This document shows positions 16,415 through 24,287 of a stretch of DNA of 64,000 nucleotides, piece by piece. The notes below the pieces were generated by a model. The model did not search any database, was not told where the DNA came from, and was given only the letters and a program-made list of their open reading frames with translations. The stretch lies in contig CALVDL010000005.1 in assembly GCA_944326305.1 (NCBI GenBank), positions 62,001-126,000 on the forward strand, in the 5' to 3' direction. This DNA comes from an uncultured Bacteroidales bacterium. Its GTDB lineage: Bacteria > Bacteroidota > Bacteroidia > Bacteroidales > UBA932. The translations under genes and the position numbers were made by a program. Numbering within the stretch: position 1 is the stretch's first letter; each line of letters opens with the position of its first letter.

Positions 16415-18694
16415 TTACTGCAGGCCGTTACTTATTCGCATGCAACGCACACGGTTTTTCTGGCTACGATACTGCCATCCCGGCTCATCAATTCCACTTT
16501 TCTCATATGCATATTCCCCTTCCCAGTTGACATTATTAGGTGCATTAGGATTGTCTTGTCCTCCAGGATAATGTCTGACACGAGTTGCGCGTGCCCGCGA
16601 TAAATCCTCATTAAAAGTATTGAATACAGTAGAGACTCTAAATCCTTCTTCTTCTCCTGCTGCCGATGACCAATAATAATTCTCTTGGAAATCAGCGCTT
16701 GCTGTATAACTATATAAAAGCATCTGTTCAATTTCTCGAATACCCGGCAAATACCATATCACATCTTCCACCTCGCCATTTCTGTTTCGCTTGTTTTTAT
16801 TCAGACAATAAGCAGCGGCCGAATTCGGCAGATCATTAAGAGTCATTTTCCCTTGTTCATTATGTTTCGCTATAATTGGAGTAAAAGTATTTCCCATTGT
16901 ATAATTCTGACTGCAATCAGTACCTTGGCTTACCCCAAAAATAGCTCCCTTGTCCGATCCTATCTCTTCATTATTTCCCCATGGCAATCCTTCCTCATAC
17001 CTTTGCTCACTATCATATGGAGCCAACGGATCATAATAATTCAGATATTCTTCGTATTGTTCCATATAAACAGTTTTATGTGTTCCAGCATCATTAATAG
17101 TTGTCGTCATCAAACCTTTTTGCCCGAGAGTCAGTGTCTGTGAAGATGAAGTTCCACTTGATGATTCATAATATATACTAATATCCGCTTCCCTATCTGA
17201 CAAACTCGGATTTTCATCAAGATAAAAATATATCCTCTCGACTTTCATGATATCACTATTGTTTACCATAGTATATACAGCGGTATTATCCTGACTTACA
17301 TCCTGTTCTTTTAACCAACTCTGCATATCCGTGTAAAAATAGGAGGCTTTCCCGTCACCTTCAGATTCTGCTTCCCTTCCAATAGGATCCATCCATATCC
17401 ACCCCCTGGCGGATTCCGGCACGGTAAACTTCAAGGAACCTTTTCCTGGTAAATACACATCCATAGGGGTTACATTAAAATGAGCATCATGATTACGTTC
17501 TCTAAGAATCGTATAATAATAGTCATTCGTTTCCCGAGACATAGTAACCCTCGTATCAAGACCTATGACTTCATCTGGGTTATCCGGATGATTAATCGCC
17601 GTTATTCCTCTTACACTGATGTTATTGACATATTTACAATTACGTGTTATATTAAAATCATCAATTGCATTTTCTCCCAAATACAACGTATATGCAATAT
17701 TGCTTGTATGTGCATTCTTATCCGTATAACGTCCAGTCAAATGTACATAAGCAGCATCATCTTTTGCCAGTGTAGGTTTATAACGCTGTTTATATTCATC
17801 TTGGATACTGCCATCGATGGTCTTTCCATTTGTCTCTCTCAGATGCTCAAACATGTAAAAACTGAAAGAATGTTCACTTGATGACGCACCTGGAGTAAGA
17901 TTTATCGTAACTTTTCTTATATCGGAATTCAAGACGGCGATTTCAGAACCATCTGACATACCAGATTCAGATTCATCAGAAATCAGAGCTGCACCGTTCG
18001 GGACATTGACCAATTGGATACCTGTTATATTAAGGATAGGATAGCCGTTTTCAATATCGTCGACCGGAGGATTCAAACTAAGATTAAAATCCACCCGGGA
18101 CATAAGGGATTTCATTTGTATTTCTATCACCTTGGATCCCTGTTCATTAAAGTTTTGCGGAACCATCGTCCGGCCGAACATAGGCAACCCTGTTTCCGGG
18201 AAAGAGCCTAAAAGAGTCTGCTCATTCTCTCCATACGGAATATATTCATAACTAAGCAAGGCATTTTCATCCGGTATTTCAACTGGGACACCGTCTTTCA
18301 TTTCAAATATATCTTGCTTCAGATTTGCCAGTACATAAATATTTACACTTGAAGCATTCTCAAATTGTGCACCGTCAATCAGCATAGATGTTTCTCCTCC
18401 TTCAAGATAGCGGTAGCTTTTCCCTTCATCTGCAGCAGATGAAACCGAAGGAGTCAAATACTGATGGGAATCACTGTCAAAGAAAAACACATGAAGATTA
18501 TGAATCTCCGCTTCTGCTGCTGTCTTGTCCGTAGCTTTTGTATTTACAATATGAGACCCCATACCGACTGGAGAGAACACCAGTTTCATGACATCATTCT
18601 CATTGTTCTCTACCAGCTCAAGTCTATCTGAGCATGACGACATCAAAAGTAATGACAATGCACAAAATATATGGCAAACCTGTTTCATAGTCAT
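16415..18694 (-). CDS. Large fimbrial lipoprotein, DUF4906/Mfa5-like
   Basis: The 759-residue lipoprotein (lipobox LLMSSC, Cys about 21) is the last gene of the fimbrial operon. Its N-terminal half has the fimbrillin-like pattern: AEIHNLHVFFFD, VNIYVLANL, and an IQMKSLMSRVDFNLSL segment. The C-terminus has a FISUMP-like tail (IREIEQMLLYSY..YYWSSAAGEEE..KNRVRCMRIS), common in large accessory or tip subunits of Bacteroidales fimbriae. I infer a tip or minor adhesin role. It starts 2 nt after the preceding fimbrillin and is visibly AT-richer than the surrounding genome, suggesting import by recombination. DUF4906 membership is from memory of the family and needs a profile search. Confidence 0.7.
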   Translation of the reverse strand: MTMKQVCHIFCALSLLLMSSCSDRLELVENNENDVMKLVFSPVGMGSHIVNTKATDKTAAEAEIHNLHVFFFDSDSHQYLTPSVSSAADEGKSYRYLEGGETSMLIDGAQFENASSVNIYVLANLKQDIFEMKDGVPVEIPDENALLSYEYIPYGENEQTLLGSFPETGLPMFGRTMVPQNFNEQGSKVIEIQMKSLMSRVDFNLSLNPPVDDIENGYPILNITGIQLVNVPNGAALISDESESGMSDGSEIAVLNSDIRKVTINLTPGASSSEHSFSFYMFEHLRETNGKTIDGSIQDEYKQRYKPTLAKDDAAYVHLTGRYTDKNAHTSNIAYTLYLGENAIDDFNITRNCKYVNNISVRGITAINHPDNPDEVIGLDTRVTMSRETNDYYYTILRERNHDAHFNVTPMDVYLPGKGSLKFTVPESARGWIWMDPIGREAESEGDGKASYFYTDMQSWLKEQDVSQDNTAVYTMVNNSDIMKVERIYFYLDENPSLSDREADISIYYESSSGTSSSQTLTLGQKGLMTTTINDAGTHKTVYMEQYEEYLNYYDPLAPYDSEQRYEEGLPWGNNEEIGSDKGAIFGVSQGTDCSQNYTMGNTFTPIIAKHNEQGKMTLNDLPNSAAAYCLNKNKRNRNGEVEDVIWYLPGIREIEQMLLYSYTASADFQENYYWSSAAGEEEGFRVSTVFNTFNEDLSRARATRVRHYPGGQDNPNAPNNVNWEGEYAYEKSGIDEPGWQYRSQKNRVRCMRISNGLQ

Positions 18695-18696
18695 AT

Positions 18697-19836
18697 CTAT
18701 TCAAATACAATATCGCTTACATATTCCGCATCCCATTCAGTTTCAGTTGCTGATAATGTAAGGCTGTTCCCTAAAAAATTAAAACTGATATTATGCATTA
18801 TCCCGTTTCTGTAATTCATTGTCGGCAAATCAAAAGTTCTGGTAACGGCTGTTCCATCTCCTGTCTGATACGTAATTGTAAGTTCCGGAACCGGATTTCC
18901 AGGAGTACCTATTATCGGTCGTTGTGTACCGGCTTCCTCAATCAAATTTGCTATAAGTAATAATGAAACTTTTGACGATCCGTCATCCTCAACAACAAAC
19001 TTATTCTGGGTATTTTCCTGGATGACCATAGGGGCATCCAGAATAGTAAATGCACCGGTATATTCTCCTGAAATTTCATAATCAGTCTGGGATTCTATTG
19101 TCATCTGCTTATTGAATGATCCTTTCAATGTCATTTCTGATATTGTAACAGGCTGATTCTGATTATAATTATTTATCCGGAATCTCAAGCCTGCAGTCAT
19201 ATGATAAAACTGAAATCCGACATTACCGTCAACACTGCGATGATCAATGTTGTTAGCAAGCATTGCATCCCTTAAAAGTTTACGATCAGGTTGCTGATTT
19301 TCATCAAACGGTAAAGTAAATGTTGCTACTGGAGCATCTTTATACTGGGTTATACCACCTTGTTCACTGGCGACATAACCTATTGTGCTTATTGTAAAAT
19401 ACCCAGGATCACATGGAGAATATGCAAAGAATGAATAAAAATAATCATCATCATTTTCATACCACATTTTCAACGGAGCATAATTCCATCCTCCATCTAT
19501 GCTTTTTGATAATTTCAGACCTTGAAGCAATTCACTATTTTCATCATACAAAAAAGGGTAGCAACCTGTTTTCTTTGTACTCCATTCTACCTGTCCGCCA
19601 TTATTGTTTTCTGTTAAACAATAGCCCAAAACCCCTACCGTAGAATTTTCAGGAAACTCTCCACTTACAGCGTCATAATCTGCTTTTGCAACGACATCTA
19701 CTTGCAGTTCATCGAACAAAATAGGTCGTAAAGAAAATTCAGGTACAGAAAATGAATAAATACTCTTTTCGCACCCGTAAGCCGACAACAATACCAAAGT
19801 CGGTAAAATAAAAATTCTGATTATATTCTTTTTCAT
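18697..19836 (-). CDS. Fimbrillin family protein (third in operon)
   Basis: This 379-residue lipoprotein (lipobox LLSAYGC) has the fimbrillin (Mfa-like_1) layout. There is an N-terminal mature region with an AP.F..W..YSFFAYSP core, then the central motif FQFYHMTAGLRFRI (family form F.F.H.LA.V.F). The C-terminal beta-domain ends NISFNFLGNSLTLSATETEWDAEY, the usual last strand. Fimbrillins are secreted as lipoproteins, trimmed by a surface protease and polymerised by donor-strand exchange. It is AT-rich like the following gene. The spacing is 24 nt after the previous fimbrillin and 2 nt before the next gene. Confidence 0.85.
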   Translation of the reverse strand: MKKNIIRIFILPTLVLLSAYGCEKSIYSFSVPEFSLRPILFDELQVDVVAKADYDAVSGEFPENSTVGVLGYCLTENNNGGQVEWSTKKTGCYPFLYDENSELLQGLKLSKSIDGGWNYAPLKMWYENDDDYFYSFFAYSPCDPGYFTISTIGYVASEQGGITQYKDAPVATFTLPFDENQQPDRKLLRDAMLANNIDHRSVDGNVGFQFYHMTAGLRFRINNYNQNQPVTISEMTLKGSFNKQMTIESQTDYEISGEYTGAFTILDAPMVIQENTQNKFVVEDDGSSKVSLLLIANLIEEAGTQRPIIGTPGNPVPELTITYQTGDGTAVTRTFDLPTMNYRNGIMHNISFNFLGNSLTLSATETEWDAEYVSDIVFE

Positions 19837-19860
19837 AACTGCACTATCTCCCCCAAATTA

Positions 19861-20883
19861 TTATTCAACAGGAATTGCACCTCCAGAAGAAGTTTCTCCC
19901 CATTCGTCAGCTTTCAAATCATCAAATACTATTGCATTCGGCTGAACAGTCATAGTATAGCGATACTGCTTCCCGGCTTCCCATTCAAGAACAGTAGTAG
20001 AAGTTATTGAAACACTTCTTATTTGTTCTTCTTGCTTTAAAGATGAATATGTTACAGACAAAACCACGGATTCTATATTCTGTGGAATCATAAGTAAAGC
20101 GTCTTCCTCTGTATTGTTAAAAATAAATTCTCCGGGTGTTTCAGCAGTCAACATAATTTCTGATTCATGCAGAGAAGAAGCAGACAATTCTGACCATGAT
20201 GAAAGTGAGGCCTCTGCATTATGTATCATTTTACCTTTTAATGATATCGGAGACAGTTCGACACTAACTTTAATATCATCCTCCGCTTCCCATAATCCAC
20301 CTCTCTGAATATAAAAGCTTACTAAAGCCAGTTCGTGGCTGAAGGTGAAGGCTACGGACTGGGGAGGGTTGGTACAGGAGAGGCCTGTATTGGATGCGGT
20401 CATGAGGTCGTGGCCGGAGGTGGAGTCGAAGCCGGTGACGGTGAGGGTGCCGTCCGCATCATAGGCTGCGCTTTCTGCAGCCTTGTGTCCGTTCCGGTCT
20501 TCTGCCGTCAGCGTAGCTGTGTCAGGATAGAGGGCGTAGAAGTCATATGTATTTTCCGGCATCCAGTATCTGGTTCCTTCGTATGTCCAGGAGGTACCGG
20601 TACGGGAGACTTCGGTAGCGGAAAAGACTTCCGCCGGGGTCGGGGTGGCAGAGGAATTGTCTGTCCTCCAGCCCCATACGCTGAAACTGCCGATATCGGA
20701 AGGGCCAGTCACGACCGACTTGGCGGCCACGTCTGTGAAGATTATGGCAGAACTGTCCTGACCGTGCTGTCCTGCAACGGTGACCTTCGAGCAGGATGAC
20801 AGCATGAACGCCACACTCCCCAGAAGCAAAACCGCCCGAGGGAGGAAGGTGATGGAGTGTACGGTATGTTTCAGCATATTCAT
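19861..20883 (-). CDS. Fimbrillin family protein with mosaic base composition (second in operon)
   Basis: The 340-residue lipoprotein (lipobox AFMLSSC) has typical fimbrillin segments: GSFSVWGWRTD, YWMPENTYDFYALYP, the central FTFSHELALVSFYI, and a final strand near FDDLKADEW. The first ~185 codons (20330-20883) are GC-rich with host-like codon use. The remainder (19861 to about 20330) is AT-rich and matches the next two genes. The switch falls at the conserved central fimbrillin motif, so the gene looks like a recombinant of two alleles. A C8 tract on the coding strand (20900-20907) lies 16 nt before the start codon. Confidence 0.85.
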   Translation of the reverse strand: MNMLKHTVHSITFLPRAVLLLGSVAFMLSSCSKVTVAGQHGQDSSAIIFTDVAAKSVVTGPSDIGSFSVWGWRTDNSSATPTPAEVFSATEVSRTGTSWTYEGTRYWMPENTYDFYALYPDTATLTAEDRNGHKAAESAAYDADGTLTVTGFDSTSGHDLMTASNTGLSCTNPPQSVAFTFSHELALVSFYIQRGGLWEAEDDIKVSVELSPISLKGKMIHNAEASLSSWSELSASSLHESEIMLTAETPGEFIFNNTEEDALLMIPQNIESVVLSVTYSSLKQEEQIRSVSITSTTVLEWEAGKQYRYTMTVQPNAIVFDDLKADEWGETSSGGAIPVE

Positions 20884-20899
20884 TACATTATTGGCAGCC

Positions 20900-20907
20900 G
20901 GGGGGGG
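20900..20907. repeat. G8 homopolymer between two fimbrillin genes
   Basis: Eight G on the plus strand (C8 on the coding strand), 16 nt upstream of the start codon of the second fimbrillin. Length change here would alter the leader or translation-initiation region. Confidence 0.75.
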
Positions 20908-20942
20908 ACATTCAACCCCGCCCGGCCGAAAAAACGGTGTAA

Positions 20943-21938
20943 TTACTGGACAGTTGTAGGTACGTTAGTATCTTGAGCCCATCCTTCAACAGTAGTGACT
21001 TCGAACAATATAGGCTTCAATGTATCGTCAACATCATCCGGTTCTATATTAACCGTATAGTTATATGAGCTGCCGGCTACCCATGTATTGGCATCCGGAA
21101 CGGCAAGAGTCCCTGCAAAGTTTCCTGTTTTCAACACTCCTGACTCATCTGAAAGGGTCACCATAAATGATACCTCAATAGCATTTGTACCTGTCTGAGG
21201 AATAACATATCTTACTTCTGATGCAGCGGATCCTCCCGTTACAGCGAAATCTGTAACGCCACCGAAGTTGTATGCTTCGACACCTTCACCTGTTGCAGTT
21301 CCAGCCCAAGTCCCGACAACATTATCAGTGAAATCAACAGATGCAGTCTTAACAGCATTGGTTACTTTCAGATCGGAAACCGCCATAGTATATGTATCAG
21401 CAGCACCGGTTTGGAAAGTGAATTTCACTTTTGAAAGAAGGTGTTTGAATGTCAGACCTACTGCAGGAGCGTCACCTTCACCACCCCATGTAAGAGCATT
21501 GTCTGTCGTCGCAGCAATAAGATCGTTTGCGCCAGCAGAATAATCAGTGAATGTCAGTTTCTTGGCATCCGGGTCAAAAGCTACACCCTCTGAAAGTGCA
21601 CTTGTCCCGTCTGCATAGGCACCGAATGCATGATTTTCATTAACTACCCAATATGCGTTCTGAGCCGGCTTCCATACATTACCTGAACCTGTGGCAGTTC
21701 CGTTTACCTGTACATTGTTAAACAAAGGAACCCATTTTGATTCAGTAGTGTTGTTATAATTTCCGAACACCCAGAATGACTTGATGGATTCGTTAGTCAC
21801 ATCAGCCTTCGTCACATTATCGACAAAAGCGTTGCTGAACCTGATCAGATTGCCTTCGGAAACAGCAGTGGTCTGAGTCTTGGTGCAGGCAGTCATGGCT
21901 ATCGCCGCGGCAGCTGCAAAGAAGAAAAACTTTTTCAT
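20943..21938 (-). CDS. Fimbrillin family protein, probable major subunit (first in operon)
   Basis: The 331-residue lipoprotein has the leader MKKFFFFAAAAAIAMTAC (Cys 18). The mature part shows fimbrillin hallmarks: FSNAFVDNVTKAD, SFWVFGNYN, NAYWVVNENHAFGAYA, the central LTFKHLLSKVKFTFQ, and an end near TVEGWAQDT. Its position directly after the DUF3575 and DUF5119 genes, its regular length and its composition suggest it is the main shaft subunit. That is inference. Spacing is 69 nt from the upstream gene and 59 nt to the next, larger than elsewhere in the operon. Confidence 0.85.
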   Translation of the reverse strand: MKKFFFFAAAAAIAMTACTKTQTTAVSEGNLIRFSNAFVDNVTKADVTNESIKSFWVFGNYNNTTESKWVPLFNNVQVNGTATGSGNVWKPAQNAYWVVNENHAFGAYADGTSALSEGVAFDPDAKKLTFTDYSAGANDLIAATTDNALTWGGEGDAPAVGLTFKHLLSKVKFTFQTGAADTYTMAVSDLKVTNAVKTASVDFTDNVVGTWAGTATGEGVEAYNFGGVTDFAVTGGSAASEVRYVIPQTGTNAIEVSFMVTLSDESGVLKTGNFAGTLAVPDANTWVAGSSYNYTVNIEPDDVDDTLKPILFEVTTVEGWAQDTNVPTTVQ

Positions 21939-22007
21939 GTTCGTTTATATTAAGTTGTTTGACATTTGTTATCTATCGTCAGTATCGCTACGGTAATGTC
22001 CTGTGGC

Positions 22008-23051
22008 CTATCCTATCGGCAACGGAATGTCCTCATAGTCGCCCCAGCCGTCGACATCCACTTCGAAGCCGCTGCCTCCGGCAGTACCTTCTTCGTCAGT
22101 CACTTCAAATCCGGAAACACGGATGACACCTCCTCTTGGGTGAGCCTCGAGAATGGCGGTAACGTCGACAGGATCGTATTTCTTCGTATTTCCGTTGAGG
22201 AGCTCGACCTCCAGCGTGAGGGTGAACGTCCCGTCAGCCTTCGTCGATGCATAGTCTTCATAAGGATAACCCGGAATACCGAAAGACTGTACCGGAGCGA
22301 CTATTCCGTAATCTGTCATCCGGCAGGCATCCGTATCGAAGAGAATGGCGCCGGCCTCCTCGCTTGTCGTTCCGCTCTGGAGATAGACTCCGGTAGCGAC
22401 TCCGTCCAGTTCGCCGCGGGCCTTCTTCACGTATTCTATCCCTTTGTCGAACTCGGCCACTATCAGGTACGTATATACCAGAGGACGCAGGCTTATCGGC
22501 ATAGGGTCAGGTTCGTATTTCCTTTCACCCCAGTAGCTCGGGACATAACAGCCGTAAAGCATGTCCGGAGGATTGTATCCCCGGGTAGGGGTCTTGCTGT
22601 CGGTTCCGTCCAGAGAAAAGCGGGTGCGGGTACGTGTGGTCGCCATTGCGGATGCGGAGGTGCCGAGGTTGTCGAAAAGAAGATACTCGGTATCGTTGTT
22701 GTAGAACAGCAGAGAGTGGTCGCCCTCGTACAGCTGCACGAGCTCGCCTTCAGGTGCGATATTTCTTATCTCATAGCCTCCGTTCCTGTAGACCAGTATC
22801 CTGAGACCTCCGGGCAGTTCCGGAATGTGGTCTTCATATTTGGAGTCGAACAGTTCTTCGTCCCAGTTCCGCTCCCATTCGGAAAGGTTGTCTATCTCCC
22901 ACTCCCGGATATAGTCGGCGGTGATGTCTGCCTTGACACTTGAGGAGTGCTCCCAATGGTTGTAGCACAGTTCCTTACGGCATGACTGTCCTGCCATCAG
23001 GACACAGACCGTGAAGCAGGTGAACAGAATTTTATGTCCGGTCATTTTCAT
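22008..23051 (-). CDS. DUF5119-type fimbrial cluster lipoprotein
   Basis: The 347-residue protein has the leader MKMTGHKILFTCFTVCVLMAGQSC (lipobox GQSC). A region beginning ELCYNHWEHSSSVKADI is followed by segments GGLRILVYRNGGYEIRNIAPEG, LLFYNNDTEYLLFDNL and SLRPLVYTYLIVAEFDKGIEYV. This is the pattern I know from DUF5119 proteins that accompany fimbrillins in Bacteroides, related in role to the Mfa2/FimB anchor. The start overlaps the DUF3575 stop by 4 nt. The likely job is anchoring or length control of the fimbria at the outer membrane; this is inferred from gene order. Confidence 0.75.
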   Translation of the reverse strand: MKMTGHKILFTCFTVCVLMAGQSCRKELCYNHWEHSSSVKADITADYIREWEIDNLSEWERNWDEELFDSKYEDHIPELPGGLRILVYRNGGYEIRNIAPEGELVQLYEGDHSLLFYNNDTEYLLFDNLGTSASAMATTRTRTRFSLDGTDSKTPTRGYNPPDMLYGCYVPSYWGERKYEPDPMPISLRPLVYTYLIVAEFDKGIEYVKKARGELDGVATGVYLQSGTTSEEAGAILFDTDACRMTDYGIVAPVQSFGIPGYPYEDYASTKADGTFTLTLEVELLNGNTKKYDPVDVTAILEAHPRGGVIRVSGFEVTDEEGTAGGSGFEVDVDGWGDYEDIPLPIG

Positions 23052-24238
23052 AGCGCAGCCCTCCTGACTTTTTCAGACTTGTCTCCGATACGCCAGACAA
23101 GGCCCAGTTTCAGCTTGACAGGTCCCCAGTAGACAGTCCTGCTGGTCTGCTGGTAAACATAGTGCTCGTCTATCGGGAGATATTCTTCGTATCCGGTAGA
23201 CAGGACTCCGAGTCCTACTCCGGCTTCAAGGGAAAGGCTCTTCCCTATCGGGAACATGTATCCGTAGCTCAGACCGGCAGACCAATACTCGCCCTGGTAG
23301 CCTCGCTTGCCTTTCCATTCCAGGTCATAGAGGCCGACCATGCCGAAAGCCCCGAGATAGTGGCCGTGCCATCTGCTTTTCTGCCCGAACCACCAGCGCA
23401 CCTCCGGGCTGAGCATGTCCAGCTGGTAGAATGTATCCTTCCTCTTGCTGGACCACCATGCGACGGCCCCTTCAGCGTTGATGCTGAAGCGACGGCCTAT
23501 AGGTATCTCGACCTCCAGTGAAGGAAAGCCTACGGCATCGTACAGGAGGTTGGTCTTTATATTGAGCAAAAGTGGTTTTCTCGTTCCGGAAACCCCGGTA
23601 CCGGTTGACGGGGATACGACAGGTTCCGCAGCGGCAGAAGGCCGTTCAGCTGCAGCCCCGGACAGCCGGGAGATGCCTTTAACGGACATATCCGGTTCCG
23701 ACCCGCATTCGGCCATGGCTGTGATGGAAGGAAGGCCGGACGGAACCGGCACGAACGGAGGACGCTGGGGTTCTTTCAGTTTCTCAACGTACAGAAGGGC
23801 TACTAAGTCTGCCCCCCCCTGTCGGGAATAAAGGGTATCAGGCTCTATGCTGTTGACAGTCTGGTAATACTCCTCCTTCATTCCGGTATGGACGATATAC
23901 CATGACTTGACCTGGTTGCTTCTGTTTTTTGCAGCCCTCCGGTTCTGCTCCTCCGTAGGCCATGAGGTACAGAACCCTTTTATCCGGATGACGGCATCAC
24001 CGGCAAGGATGGCCTCCATGTTGGCCTTTATCAGAGAGTCCGCCTTATGGATAGAATACTCGTTGTCCTTATAGTGATAATAGGACATGAGCCTGCCCGG
24101 GACAAACCTGAACAGGACAGCGGAATCCACAGTCTCCTCCCTGTACTTTACATCTTCCGCATTCGTTATAAACGGGGATAAAGTACAGAGAATGATAGAG
24201 ATAACAGATATTTTCAGAATCTGTCCTACGCTTTGCAT
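23048..24238 (-). CDS. DUF3575 outer-membrane protein, first gene of the fimbrial operon
   Basis: The protein is 396 residues long from the chosen start (MQSVGQILKIS). After a signal peptide it has an OmpA-like stretch (IKGFCTSWPTEEQNRRAAKNRSNQVKSW), then a low-complexity Ala/Pro/Ser linker. A C-terminal barrel of about 170 residues follows (NIKTNLLYDAVGFPSLEVEIPIG..WSVNAEG-like strands, ending VKLKLGLVWRIG). This is the DUF3575 arrangement found at the head of fimbrial loci. The upstream in-frame ATG at 24280 is rejected because it lies before the -7 box (24267-24274). A G8 tract (coding strand, 23812-23819) is within the coding region, and a slip there would truncate the product. Confidence 0.8.
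   Translation of the reverse strand: MQSVGQILKISVISIILCTLSPFITNAEDVKYREETVDSAVLFRFVPGRLMSYYHYKDNEYSIHKADSLIKANMEAILAGDAVIRIKGFCTSWPTEEQNRRAAKNRSNQVKSWYIVHTGMKEEYYQTVNSIEPDTLYSRQGGADLVALLYVEKLKEPQRPPFVPVPSGLPSITAMAECGSEPDMSVKGISRLSGAAAERPSAAAEPVVSPSTGTGVSGTRKPLLLNIKTNLLYDAVGFPSLEVEIPIGRRFSINAEGAVAWWSSKRKDTFYQLDMLSPEVRWWFGQKSRWHGHYLGAFGMVGLYDLEWKGKRGYQGEYWSAGLSYGYMFPIGKSLSLEAGVGLGVLSTGYEEYLPIDEHYVYQQTSRTVYWGPVKLKLGLVWRIGDKSEKVRRAAL
23812..23819. repeat. C8/G8 homopolymer inside the DUF3575 gene
   Basis: Eight C on the plus strand encode the Gly-Gly of SRQGGADL on the minus strand. A one-base slip would shift the frame before the barrel domain. Confidence 0.75.
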
Positions 24239-24266
24239 TACTGTTTCACATTTCACACTATGAGTG

Positions 24267-24274
24267 CAAAGATA
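24267..24274 (-). promoter_or_regulatory. Fimbrial operon promoter -7 box
   Basis: The minus strand reads TATCTTTG, an excellent TAnnTTTG box. A start near 24260 leaves a leader of about 22 nt before ATG 24238. No TTTG is found at the usual -33 distance. That position is taken by the G9 tract (24297-24305), which lies 22 nt upstream of the -7 box. Confidence 0.65.
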
Positions 24275-24287
24275 TAACATTATTCAA

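Noticed and set aside
21966..22943. 325-codon plus-strand frame opposite the DUF5119 gene
   Set aside because: The minus-strand gene has a lipobox and correct operon spacing; the plus frame does not resemble any protein.
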